Notes under the pieces: model-generated
Databases searched by the model: none
The model's input: the letters and a program-made list of their open reading frames with translations, nothing else
Told to the model about the DNA's origin: nothing
Part shown: positions 1 through 7,350 of the stretch, in pieces
How the letters are laid out: each line of letters begins with the position of its first letter
How positions within the stretch are numbered: position 1 is the stretch's first letter
NCBI GenBank assembly: GCA_964431805.1
Contig: CAYSKV010000013.1
Location: forward strand, 1-22,611
Reading direction: 5' to 3'
From: JACPHD01 sp964431805
Lineage (GTDB): Bacteria; Patescibacteriota; Patescibacteriia; Patescibacteriales; GWC2-42-12
Length of the DNA stretch: 22,611 nucleotides
Position numbers and translations under genes: made by a program

Positions 1-1044
1 GGCGATTTCTATAAAAAATTAACCGCGGATGATTATAATCTATACTACGCCGAATATGTCTTAAAACTGCCAGACTCTACCGCCATGTATTATGATATGC
101 CATATAATTTCTTAGCTGACGATAATTCTTTAATCGCTACTTTTAATAGTGGCAACCAAGAATTTAAAACTAAAAGAATTAACACGAGCATAGTCCAGGG
201 TTGTTCGACTTTAGGTAATCTTATATCAGAAGATGATTTATCCGGTCGTTTGCAGGTTATTGGCCAAACAACTTCTAGCGGCGCGTTGTATGCTCCGAAA
301 AATGTTGACGATGAATTATTTAAAGCGGTTTATGCTGTTTATAAAATCGGACGAGAAGGCGCGACTGATTATGCCGGCAATAAAGTTTTGTCTTATGAAG
401 AGTTTGTGGCTAAAAAACCGGTAGTGGTCTGGCAAGATTTACTCGGCGACTATCATGTTTTTTATGATAGTGATTATAGTCCTATGGCCGAATGCGGCAA
501 GCCAGTAATTTATCTATATCCGGAAAATAAAACAAATGTAAAAGTAAAAGTCGGCGCTAAAGTAAGAATTAGCGAGCCGAATTATGGCGACGGCTGGAAG
601 GTAACCGCAAATCCTGACGGAAAAATTATTAATTCGGACGGCGCGGTTTATGAAAATTTATATTGGGAAGGCAAAGGTCTAGGCTATTATCCGGTCATAA
701 CAAAAGGGCGAGTAGTTAAGCAAGCTAACATTGAAGCCGAACTAATAAGCGATTTAGCCGCTTTAGGATTAAATAAAAAAGAAGCGGCTGATTTTATGGA
801 ATTTTGGTTACCGAAAATGCCTAAAACGCCTTATGTTAGGTTAACTTGGTTAGATACGGCCGAAATGAATGCTTTAGCGCCATTAACTATTTCTCCTAGA
901 CCTGATACGGTTAAACGTATATTTTTAGATTTCGCCGGACAAAACACAGAAGCGACTAATTTAGCTCCGCAAAAGTTAAATGGTTTTAAAAGAATTGGTT
1001 TTACAGTAGTTGAATGGGGAGGATTGCTAATTGGAGGAAAATAA
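1..1044 (+). CDS. Conserved protein of unknown function with a KPVIYLYP domain, 5' end outside the window
   Basis: The frame is open from base 1, so this is the 3' part of a longer gene; the ATG at 85 is internal, because in-frame codons without stops run through 1-84. The visible 347 codons contain the signature KPVIYLYP (about residues 167-174), followed by a beta-rich stretch with DGWKV, NPDGKI and LYWEGKG, and a C-terminal part ending VVEWGGLLIGGK. I recall this signature from uncharacterised CPR proteins but cannot name a family or function. No transmembrane segment is seen in the visible part; any signal peptide would lie upstream of the window. It ends in TAA 8 bp before an intergenic inverted repeat. 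Confidence 0.8.
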   Translation, partial: GDFYKKLTADDYNLYYAEYVLKLPDSTAMYYDMPYNFLADDNSLIATFNSGNQEFKTKRINTSIVQGCSTLGNLISEDDLSGRLQVIGQTTSSGALYAPKNVDDELFKAVYAVYKIGREGATDYAGNKVLSYEEFVAKKPVVVWQDLLGDYHVFYDSDYSPMAECGKPVIYLYPENKTNVKVKVGAKVRISEPNYGDGWKVTANPDGKIINSDGAVYENLYWEGKGLGYYPVITKGRVVKQANIEAELISDLAALGLNKKEAADFMEFWLPKMPKTPYVRLTWLDTAEMNALAPLTISPRPDTVKRIFLDFAGQNTEATNLAPQKLNGFKRIGFTVVEWGGLLIGGK

Positions 1045-1052
1045 AATTAATA

Positions 1053-1154
1053 TGTCATTGCGAGCGACTGAAAGGAGCGAAGCAATCTAACGGACAATTT
1101 GTTAAATTAATAGTTCGTGAGATTGCTTCGTCGCTTAAGCTCCTCGCAATGACA
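1053..1154. repeat. 102-bp terminal-inverted-repeat element, MITE/REP-like
   Basis: The outer arms are TGTCATTGCGAG (1053-1064) and CTCGCAATGACA (1143-1154), a perfect inverted pair. The inner arms CGAAGCAATCT (1078-1088) and AGATTGCTTCG (1120-1130) are a second perfect pair. The element would fold into a long cruciform or RNA hairpin. It lies between two co-directional genes, and its right end is only 8 bp before the next start codon. The termini TGTCATT/AATGACA recur, with different internal stems, at 15199-15230 and 18326-18406, so this is a dispersed family. No transposase is present here; mobilisation in trans is inference. Confidence 0.85.
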
Positions 1155-1162
1155 GAAAAGTT

Positions 1163-2890
1163 ATGAAAACAGAAAAGCTAATTTTAATTGTTGCCGTAAT
1201 TATTGTGCTAGCTTTTATTGTTATATATTTTTTTACTCCAGCCGAAACAATAAAAAATGAAAATAGTTTTTCTTTTTTTCATCAAGTAAAAACTAACTCC
1301 GAGCTCGCGGCCGTTATGCCGCACCATGATTTAGTTAAAGACGTTAGGCGAGAATTTTTTAAAAAACTAAAATTAGAAGCTAAGCCGCAAACGATTATTT
1401 TAGTTTCGGTCAACCATTTTAATACGGGCTCAGGCGATATAATTTCGAGCGATCAGGATTGGTTAGTCGCTAACGGCAAAGAAAAAATTAAAGCTAATAC
1501 AGAAGTAATTAATAAGCTAAAAGATAGCGGACTGGTTAAAATTGAACCAGCCGCTTTTAATAATGAGCATGGCATTAGAAATTTACTTGGCGAGATAAAA
1601 GAATTTTTTCCTAACTCAAAATTAGTGCCGTTAATTATTAAAGAGCCGGCTCAACCGGACGGTATAAAAAAATTAGCCGAAACTTTAAAATTAAATTGCC
1701 CGGATTGCGGCCTGATCGCTTCGGTTGATATGTCGCATTATCAACCGGCGCACCTCGCGGAAATTCAAGACGAGAAAACTATTAGAGCGCTTTCGGCTTT
1801 AGATGAAGAACAAATTTGGCAAAGCCAAGCAGATTCAAGCGCGGCCTTAGCTTTACTTATTAACTTAGCTAAAAATAAAAATCTAACTAGTTTTAATATT
1901 TTTGCCCATACTAATTCAGGATTAATCGCTAATAATTTAGAAGCCGAAACCACGACTCATATTTTCGGTAATTTCGGCGCTGGCAATCCGGTTAAAATTG
2001 ACGATGAATTAACTTTTGCTTTGGCCGGCGACGCTATGTTTGGGCGAAACGTCGGTTATGCTTTTCAAAAAAATAATTTTAAAGACTTATTTTCTAATTT
2101 AGGCAATAATACTTTCTGGGGCACGGATATTTCTTATTTAAACTTAGAAGGCCCGATTAGCGATAAAGAAATTAAGCAAAACCCCGAGGAACATAGCTTA
2201 GTTTTTAATTTTTCGCGTGAAACCATTGAAGCTTTAAAATATTTAAAAATTACTACGGCTGGACTAGCTAATAACCATACCTATAATCAAGGCGCGGTCG
2301 GTTTAGCTAAAACCAAAGAAATTTTAGAGAAAGCCGGAATTAATTGGGTCGGCGATCCTAATAAAGCGGGCGAGGTTAGCCTAAAACGCTATAAGCAAGG
2401 CAATTTAACGGTCGCGCTTTTAGCCGTTCATGTTCTTTACGGCGCTAACAGAATTGAAGAATTAATAAAGCAGGAAAAAAGCAAAAATAATTTTGTTATA
2501 GTTTTACCGCATTGGGGTAATGAATATGAAATAAAGCATAGCGCGAATCAAGAAAAATTAGCTAGAAGCTGGATCGCGTCCGGAGCGGATTTAATTATCG
2601 GCTCCCATCCGCACGTCATACAAGACGCGCAAATTATAAATAACAAATTAGTCATTTATTCTTTAGGCAATTTTATTTTTGACCAGATGTTTTCCGCGGA
2701 AACGCAGCAAGGCTTAATTATTTCAGGCTTAATTAATGATGAAAAAATAAAAATCGTTTTAACGCCGATAATGAGTAAAAAAATGAAACCGGAAATTATG
2801 CGCGGCGCGGGTAGAAAAAAAATAATAGATAGAATTTGCGCTGGATTAGGAAATTATTGCAACGGCGACAAAATAGAAATTATGCGTTAA
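1163..2890 (+). CDS. Membrane-anchored fusion: MEMO-like (AmmeMemoRadiSam protein B) domain plus CapA-type metallophosphatase domain
   Basis: One 575-residue chain. Residues 5-24 form a strongly hydrophobic N-terminal segment, so the rest is probably outside the membrane. Residues about 45-272 match the MEMO1/AmmeMemoRadiSam B family: PHHD (53-56), VNHF (83-86), NNEHGIRN (133-140) and DMSHY (189-193) sit where the family keeps its metal-binding histidines. Residues about 284-545 match the PGA_cap/CapA calcineurin-like fold: GDAMF (289-293), NLEGP (327-331), NNHTYNQG (370-377), HWGNEYE (450-456), GSHPHVIQ (480-487) and SLGNFIFDQ (500-508). CapA proteins are linked to poly-gamma-glutamate export, but no capB or capC is nearby, so substrate and role are unknown. 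No AMMECR1 or radical-SAM partner is in the window. The start at 1163 follows the repeat and has no clear Shine-Dalgarno site. Confidence 0.85.
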   Translation: MKTEKLILIVAVIIVLAFIVIYFFTPAETIKNENSFSFFHQVKTNSELAAVMPHHDLVKDVRREFFKKLKLEAKPQTIILVSVNHFNTGSGDIISSDQDWLVANGKEKIKANTEVINKLKDSGLVKIEPAAFNNEHGIRNLLGEIKEFFPNSKLVPLIIKEPAQPDGIKKLAETLKLNCPDCGLIASVDMSHYQPAHLAEIQDEKTIRALSALDEEQIWQSQADSSAALALLINLAKNKNLTSFNIFAHTNSGLIANNLEAETTTHIFGNFGAGNPVKIDDELTFALAGDAMFGRNVGYAFQKNNFKDLFSNLGNNTFWGTDISYLNLEGPISDKEIKQNPEEHSLVFNFSRETIEALKYLKITTAGLANNHTYNQGAVGLAKTKEILEKAGINWVGDPNKAGEVSLKRYKQGNLTVALLAVHVLYGANRIEELIKQEKSKNNFVIVLPHWGNEYEIKHSANQEKLARSWIASGADLIIGSHPHVIQDAQIINNKLVIYSLGNFIFDQMFSAETQQGLIISGLINDEKIKIVLTPIMSKKMKPEIMRGAGRKKIIDRICAGLGNYCNGDKIEIMR

Positions 2891-2891
2891 A

Positions 2892-2922
2892 TAAAAAAAT
2901 CAGCGCTTAGGGTCGCGCTGAT
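2892..2922 (-). terminator. Intrinsic terminator of the 2948-3361 minus-strand gene
   Basis: ATCAGCGC (2899-2906) and GCGCTGAT (2915-2922) form a perfect 8-bp stem with an 8-nt loop. Read on the minus strand the stem is followed by a T run (complement of the A tract at 2892-2898). On the plus strand the following sequence is T-poor, so any action on the convergent gene at 1163 would be weaker. Confidence 0.75.
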
Positions 2923-2947
2923 ATAGTGTTAAATTGTTTTTGGTTTT

Positions 2948-3361
2948 TTAGCCAAAAGTATCTTGGCAAATTTTTTTAACCCTTTCTCTTAGTATTTCTT
3001 TATGAGCCTTTTTTCCTGCTTCGCGCAGTAAAGTCATAAAGAGAATGAAAATGACGACTCCTAAAATATAATAAAAGGAGTCGGCTAAAAACGTTAAAGA
3101 AAAAATGCAGGAAAGAGCGAGTAATGCTATGGCGGAAAAAAACCTTCCATCCGACCTTTTTAACATAAATGAGTAATTATAGGCGATATATCTAGCCTGC
3201 CTTACTCTTCCGTCTTCTTCCTCCTTTCCAATCAGTAAGTCTCCGTTTGGCATAGGAGCGACGATTGCGATTTCATCGTCTTTACAATACAGCCGAGTTT
3301 GCCTAACAATCTCCATACTATCCCTTATCGCCTGCGCTTCAATAGACATTATTTCTTCCAT
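2948..3361 (-). CDS. Small membrane protein of unknown function
   Basis: 137 residues, and the only convincing minus-strand gene in the window. The first 70 residues are soluble and charged (MEEIMSIEAQAIRDSMEIVR), with a short beta-like stretch (EIAIVAPMPNGDLLIGKEE). Two adjacent hydrophobic segments follow at about 76-93 and 97-112, and the C-terminal tail is basic. I do not recognise a family. The start is well supported: GGAGGGAAGG (3376-3367 on the minus strand) lies 5 nt before the ATG, and a near-consensus promoter lies upstream. A second ATG at codon 5 is less well spaced. It is divergent from the flavodoxin and convergent with the MEMO/CapA gene. Confidence 0.75.
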   Translation of the reverse strand: MEEIMSIEAQAIRDSMEIVRQTRLYCKDDEIAIVAPMPNGDLLIGKEEEDGRVRQARYIAYNYSFMLKRSDGRFFSAIALLALSCIFSLTFLADSFYYILGVVIFILFMTLLREAGKKAHKEILRERVKKICQDTFG

Positions 3362-3408
3362 TGTATCCTTCCCTCCAAGGATTATTTATTTTATTTTTAC
3401 TTCTTGTA

Positions 3409-3437
3409 AATATATAATTAAATTAGCAAAATGTCAA
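3409..3437 (-). promoter_or_regulatory. Sigma-70-type promoter of the minus-strand membrane-protein gene
   Basis: On the minus strand TTGACA (3437-3432) is followed after exactly 17 bp by TATATT (3414-3409). Expected transcription start is near 3402, giving a leader of about 40 nt that contains the strong Shine-Dalgarno site. Confidence 0.7.
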
Positions 3438-3518
3438 GATAGTTTCAAGTTGATTTATGCGAATAATAAGTATAAAATAAGAGTAAATAGTTATGTCTAA
3501 TTATTAACTAAAATTATA

Positions 3519-3601
3519 TTTACCCCGTTAGAAATTTTGGGGTAAAATATACTATTAAATTTTATGACATTCGAAAATAATTCAGACATTTCTAACGGGG
3601 T
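3519..3601 (+). promoter_or_regulatory. Nested inverted repeats around the flavodoxin promoter and start
   Basis: TTTACCCC (3519-3526) and GGGGTAAA (3539-3546) form an 8-bp inverted repeat just before a -10-like TATACT (3548-3553). Separately, ACCCCGTTAGAAA (3522-3534) is the exact reverse complement of TTTCTAACGGGGT (3589-3601), which lies inside the annotated reading frame. The two pairings share the left arm and exclude each other. Operator, alternative RNA hairpins or a tiny invertible segment are all possible; the sequence alone does not decide. Confidence 0.5.
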
Positions 3602-4067
3602 GAAAATATTAGTCGCATATTACTCCCGAACCGGAATAACTAAAAAGTTAGCCAATTTTTTAGCCGAAAAACTAGGCGCAGAAATTGAAGAAATAAAAGA
3701 CACGGTAAATCGCGCGGGCGCGGTCGGCTATATGCTCGCCGGACGAGACGCCATGCAGCGCAAATTAACTAAATTAGAACCGCTAAAATTAAATCCAGCG
3801 GATTTTGACTTAGTAATTATTGGCACGCCGGTTTGGGCCTGGAATATGTCCGCGCCGATCAGAACTTATTTAATCGAGCATAAAGATCAGTTTAAACAAG
3901 TTGCATTTTTTTGCACCATGGGCAGTAATGGCGACGAAGGAACGTTTAAAGAAATGGGGGAGATAACGGGTAAAAAACCGGTAGCGGTTTTAGCTTTAAA
4001 GACCAAGGAAGTAGTAGATAATAGTTTAGCCAAAGCGGAAAAGTTTTTAGGAGAGATAAATCTTTAA
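3564..4067 (+). CDS. Flavodoxin
   Basis: FMN-binding electron carrier of the flavodoxin family, 167 residues. After strand KILVAYY, the phosphate loop SRTGITK (21-27) matches the S/T-x-T-G-x-T pattern. IIGTPVWAWNMSAPIR (85-100) supplies the second flavin loop with W91 and W93, and AFFCTMGSNGD the third. The family core usually begins just before 'KILVAYYSRTG', so the first 12 residues from ATG 3564 are extra; a GTG at 3600 would give the usual N-terminus. Neither start has a clear Shine-Dalgarno site. Flavodoxins reduce radical-SAM activases in other bacteria, so it could serve the NrdG at 17587; that link is inference. Confidence 0.85.
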   Translation: MTFENNSDISNGVKILVAYYSRTGITKKLANFLAEKLGAEIEEIKDTVNRAGAVGYMLAGRDAMQRKLTKLEPLKLNPADFDLVIIGTPVWAWNMSAPIRTYLIEHKDQFKQVAFFCTMGSNGDEGTFKEMGEITGKKPVAVLALKTKEVVDNSLAKAEKFLGEINL

Positions 4068-4178
4068 AATTAGCCTATATTAATCTTGACGAAAGGTTAA
4101 AAAAAGATTATGGTTGAAGTAGAAAAATTATGAATATTATTTCTAAAATTGAAATTAAATTTTAAATAGACCCTAACG

Positions 4179-4203
4179 AGCCGGCTTTTGTCGGCTTGTT
4201 TTA
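4179..4203 (+). terminator. Intrinsic terminator between the flavodoxin and the restriction-modification gene
   Basis: AGCCGG (4179-4184) pairs with TCGGCT (4191-4196), with one G-U pair and a 6-nt loop, followed by TGTTTTAT. The rest of 4068-4178 holds no convincing gene. Confidence 0.6.
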
Positions 4204-4218
4204 TATAAAATTAATATC

Positions 4219-5322
4219 ATGAGTTTATTAGTAAAAAATTTCATTTTTAAAGTTACCGAACAATTTAAAACCGGTCATGCACGTGAGCATTCTTATCGCC
4301 CGGCGCTTGAAGAACTTTTTAAAGAAATTACAGGATTAAGAGTTGTTAATGAACCTAAACGGAGCGAATATGGATCGCCGGATTTTGTTTTTCTTAATAA
4401 AAATATAGTTACTGCCTACGCGGAAGCTAAAGATTTGCCAGTCTCGCTTAAAGAAGTTGAAAAAAGTGAGCAAATGGCCAGATATTATGGCTATTCTAAT
4501 ATAATATTAACTAATTGTTTAGAATTTTATTTTTATAAAAATGGCCAAGCTTATGAAAAAATCACGATAGCTTCTTTAAAAAATAGTACGATAGATTACG
4601 ACGAATCAAAATTTGGGTTATTAGAAGATACAATTAAACAATTTATTAAAGATTCAAAGGAGCCCATTAAATCAGGATCCCATTTGGCAAAAGTTATGGC
4701 AGGGAAAGCTCGTCGCATTAGAGATAATATAAATATTTTTCTAGCTGATAATAATAGTGAAAAAAATGAAAATTTACTCTCAATTTATGAGGTAATAAAA
4801 AAATTGTTGATAGCTGATTTAGATATAAAAAAATTTGCTGATATGTACGCGCAGACTGTTGTTTATGGTTTATTCGCGGCTCGGTATTACGATAAAACAC
4901 CGGATACTTTTTCACGCCAGGAAGCGCGCGATTTACTACCCGCCTCTAATCCATTTTTGCGTCAGTTTTTTGATCATATTGCCGGGTCTTCTTTTGATCC
5001 GCGCTTAGAGGTTATTGTTAATGAGCTATGCGAGGAGTTTAATCACGCCGATGTTCAAGCGATCGTTCATAATTATTATAAAGTTGAAAAAGATAATAGC
5101 CGTGATCCGATCGTTCATTTTTATGAAGATTTTTTGCAGGAATACGATTCAAACGAAAGAAAAAAGATGGGCGTTTTTTATACGCCATTGCCGGTAGTAA
5201 GGTTTATAGTACGTGCAATAGACGATATTTTAAAAAAAGAATTTGGTCTAAATGCGGGATTGGCGGATACAAATAAAATTGAAATAAAGAGAGAAAGCCA
5301 GGGAAAAAAATATAAAGAGTAA
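4219..5322 (+). CDS. N-terminal part of a type ISP-like restriction-modification enzyme (nuclease domain, helical linker, methyltransferase motif X)
   Basis: 367 codons ending at a premature TAA. Residues about 20-110 look like a PD-(D/E)xK nuclease: SPDF with D55, then E69-A-K71 (AEAKDL) after 13 residues. This would be the DNA-cleaving part. Residues 150-300 are helical, with blocks typical of type IIG/ISP enzymes (YAQTVVYGLFAARY, NPFLRQFFDHIAG, DPIVHFYEDFLQEYD). Residues about 320-335 (MGVFYTPLPVVRFIV) are the SAM-binding motif X of N6-adenine methyltransferases. No helicase domain of the LlaBIII type is present, so a type IIG-like architecture is likelier than translocating ISP. The start has no Shine-Dalgarno site; TATAAA at 4204-4209 lies 9 nt before it. 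Confidence 0.75.
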   Translation: MSLLVKNFIFKVTEQFKTGHAREHSYRPALEELFKEITGLRVVNEPKRSEYGSPDFVFLNKNIVTAYAEAKDLPVSLKEVEKSEQMARYYGYSNIILTNCLEFYFYKNGQAYEKITIASLKNSTIDYDESKFGLLEDTIKQFIKDSKEPIKSGSHLAKVMAGKARRIRDNINIFLADNNSEKNENLLSIYEVIKKLLIADLDIKKFADMYAQTVVYGLFAARYYDKTPDTFSRQEARDLLPASNPFLRQFFDHIAGSSFDPRLEVIVNELCEEFNHADVQAIVHNYYKVEKDNSRDPIVHFYEDFLQEYDSNERKKMGVFYTPLPVVRFIVRAIDDILKKEFGLNAGLADTNKIEIKRESQGKKYKE

Positions 5323-5331
5323 GTTCATAAA

Positions 5332-7254
5332 GTGCAAATTCTTGATCCTGCGACGGGAACGGGGACTTTTTTAAATGAAACGATTTTACATATTAAAGAA
5401 TCATTTGCCGGGCAAGAAGGTAGATGGAAAAATTATGTCAATGAAGATTTATTGCCGCGTTTGCACGGTTTTGAATTAATGATGGCGTCTTATACGATCG
5501 CGCATTTAAAATTATCTTCAACTATTAAAGAAAGTGGCGTTGAATTAGACGGAAAAAAACGACTGGGAGTATATTTAAATAATTCATTGGAAAAAGGCGA
5601 AGAAAGACAAAAAACTCTTTTTGATTTTGGCTTTGGCAAGGCGATTACCGAGGAATCAAATCAGGCTAATAAAGTAAAGAGTGAGTTGCCAATTATGGTA
5701 GTGCTCGGCAATCCGCCATATAGTATTAGTTCTCAAAATAAAGGTGAATATATACGGGATTTAATAAAAGAGTATAAAAAAGATTTAAATGAGAGAAAAA
5801 TTAATCTTGACGATGACTATATAAAGTTTATCCGTTTTTCCGAAGATTTAATTGAAAAAAACGGCGAGGGCATTATCGGCATGATTACCAATAATTCTTT
5901 TATTGACGGTATTACGCATCGCCAGATGCGCAAACATTTATTAGAAACTTTTGATAAAATATATATTTTAAATTTGCATGGCGATTCCAAGAAAAAAGAA
6001 AAAGCGCCAGACGGCGGTAAGGATGAAAATGTTTTTAACATAATGCAGGGAGTTTCCATTTCGCTTTTTATTAAAACCGGTAAAAAGAAAAATGGTTTAG
6101 CAGATGTTCACCACGCTGAATTATACGGCAAGCAGAAAGATAAGTTTGAAAATTTAAACAAAACTAAATTGGAAAATGTGAAATGGCAGAAATTAGAATA
6201 CAAAGAGCCATACTATTTTTTTGTGCCAAAAGATTTTGGTGAACAAGCAGGGTATGATAAGAATTTTTTACTTACAGATTTATTTGATATATATTCCGCT
6301 GGGATTAAGACAAAGGTTGATAATATCTCTATCGATTTTAATAAAAAAACACTTAGTACCAGAGTGGAGGACATTCTTACTCATAAATATTCTTTAAATG
6401 AAGTTATACAAAAGTTTGATTTGAATCCAAAAACTACATGGGAGTATGATAATGTATTAAAAATAGATTATGCTGAACATTGTTTAACAAGTTACGACTA
6501 CAGACCGCTTGATCAGAGATATGTTTATTATGATAAAAATTTTCTATCTAGAAGTCGGTCTCTAGTAATGGATAATTTTTTTGATAAAGAAAATGTAGGT
6601 ATCGAAACATCTAGGGTAGGTGATTATATTTTCATTTCTAAAAATATTTCTGATGAACATTTTATATCAGATAATTCATTTAAATTTCCTTTGTATATTT
6701 ATTCTAAAAATGGGTCAAGGATCTCAAACCTAAAAAAAGAAATTGTAGCGGAGATTGAAAAAGTTGTCGGCAAGACTGAGCCGGAAGATATTTTAGATTA
6801 TATTTATGCGATTTTATATTCACCTAGCTATCGAGAAAAATACAAAGAATTTTTAAAAATTGATTTTCCACGTGTGCCGTATCCGGCAGATAAAAATAAA
6901 TTTATAAAGTTAGTTGAGTTGGGGCGAGAGTTAAGAGGGATACATTTATTAGAATCGCCTAAGTTAAATAATTTTATTACCACTTACCAGGAAGCGGGAA
7001 GTGATATAATTGAGAAAAAATATTTAAAATACAAAGATAGTAAAGTTTATATAAATGAAACACAATATTTCGGCGGTGTGCCGGAGATTGCTTGGAATTT
7101 TTATATTGGCGGTTATCAGCCGGCACAGAAATGGTTAAAAGACAGGCAGGGTAGAAAATTAACTAATACCGATATAGAGCATTACCAGAAAATTGTAATC
7201 GCCTTGGCCGAAACAGACAGAATTATGAAAGAGATTGATAAAATAAATTATTAA
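5332..7254 (+). CDS. C-terminal part of a type ISP-like restriction-modification enzyme (adenine methyltransferase and specificity domain)
   Basis: 640 codons, opening with GTG as the V of VQILDPATGTGTFL, that is in the middle of the methyltransferase fold. No Shine-Dalgarno site precedes it, so it is unlikely to be an independently evolved gene. Motif I is DPATGTG (residues 5-11) and motif IV is NPPY (127-130), the N6-adenine class. From about residue 300 there is a target-recognition region, with the C-terminal type ISP specificity-domain hallmarks YDYRPLDQRYVYYDKN, RVPYPADKNKF and FYIGGYQPAQKWLKDR. The recognition region is markedly AT-richer than the catalytic part. Product if translated: a methyltransferase half lacking motif X. 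Confidence 0.75.
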   Translation: MQILDPATGTGTFLNETILHIKESFAGQEGRWKNYVNEDLLPRLHGFELMMASYTIAHLKLSSTIKESGVELDGKKRLGVYLNNSLEKGEERQKTLFDFGFGKAITEESNQANKVKSELPIMVVLGNPPYSISSQNKGEYIRDLIKEYKKDLNERKINLDDDYIKFIRFSEDLIEKNGEGIIGMITNNSFIDGITHRQMRKHLLETFDKIYILNLHGDSKKKEKAPDGGKDENVFNIMQGVSISLFIKTGKKKNGLADVHHAELYGKQKDKFENLNKTKLENVKWQKLEYKEPYYFFVPKDFGEQAGYDKNFLLTDLFDIYSAGIKTKVDNISIDFNKKTLSTRVEDILTHKYSLNEVIQKFDLNPKTTWEYDNVLKIDYAEHCLTSYDYRPLDQRYVYYDKNFLSRSRSLVMDNFFDKENVGIETSRVGDYIFISKNISDEHFISDNSFKFPLYIYSKNGSRISNLKKEIVAEIEKVVGKTEPEDILDYIYAILYSPSYREKYKEFLKIDFPRVPYPADKNKFIKLVELGRELRGIHLLESPKLNNFITTYQEAGSDIIEKKYLKYKDSKVYINETQYFGGVPEIAWNFYIGGYQPAQKWLKDRQGRKLTNTDIEHYQKIVIALAETDRIMKEIDKINY

Positions 7255-7265
7255 CATGCCAATAG

Positions 7266-7293
7266 ATGTTTTTTTCTGATGTCAGAAAAACAT
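7266..7293 (+). terminator. Hairpin after the restriction-modification gene
   Basis: TTTTTCTGA and TCAGAAAAA form a perfect 9-bp stem with a 2-nt gap, extended by ATG/CAT with two bulged T residues. It starts 12 bp after the TAA at 7252-7254. The T run is inside the stem rather than after it, so efficiency is uncertain. Confidence 0.5.
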
Positions 7294-7350
7294 ATAAAAT
7301 TAGAAATTTAAATAAAATTTAAAATAAAATCAAGTAGTTTTTTATAAAAT

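Larger units (their letters stand above)
4219..7254 (+). pseudogene. Type ISP-like restriction-modification gene interrupted by one in-frame TAA
   Basis: The ORFs 4219-5322 and 5332-7254 are in the same frame and together read as one 1011-codon enzyme. The only interruption is TAA at 5320-5322, between methyltransferase motif X (GVFYTPLPVVRFIV) and motif I (DPATGTGTFL), two motifs that belong to the same domain. No length change is needed to restore it; one substitution (for example from GAA, CAA or AAA) explains the stop. A recent nonsense mutation, a sequencing error, or a two-chain enzyme are the alternatives. Confidence 0.7.

Noticed and set aside
4074..4161. Short coding-like fragments after the flavodoxin (AYINLDERLKKDYG, then MVEVEKL, then MNIISKIEIKF)
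   Set aside because: They lie in different frames, each under 20 codons, with no ribosome-binding site. They may be decayed gene remnants, but nothing beyond chance similarity supports a call.
5817..6059. Minus-strand ORFs overlapping the restriction, nrdD, thrC and prfB genes
   Set aside because: They overlap well-supported genes, lack ribosome-binding sites and show no protein-family features.
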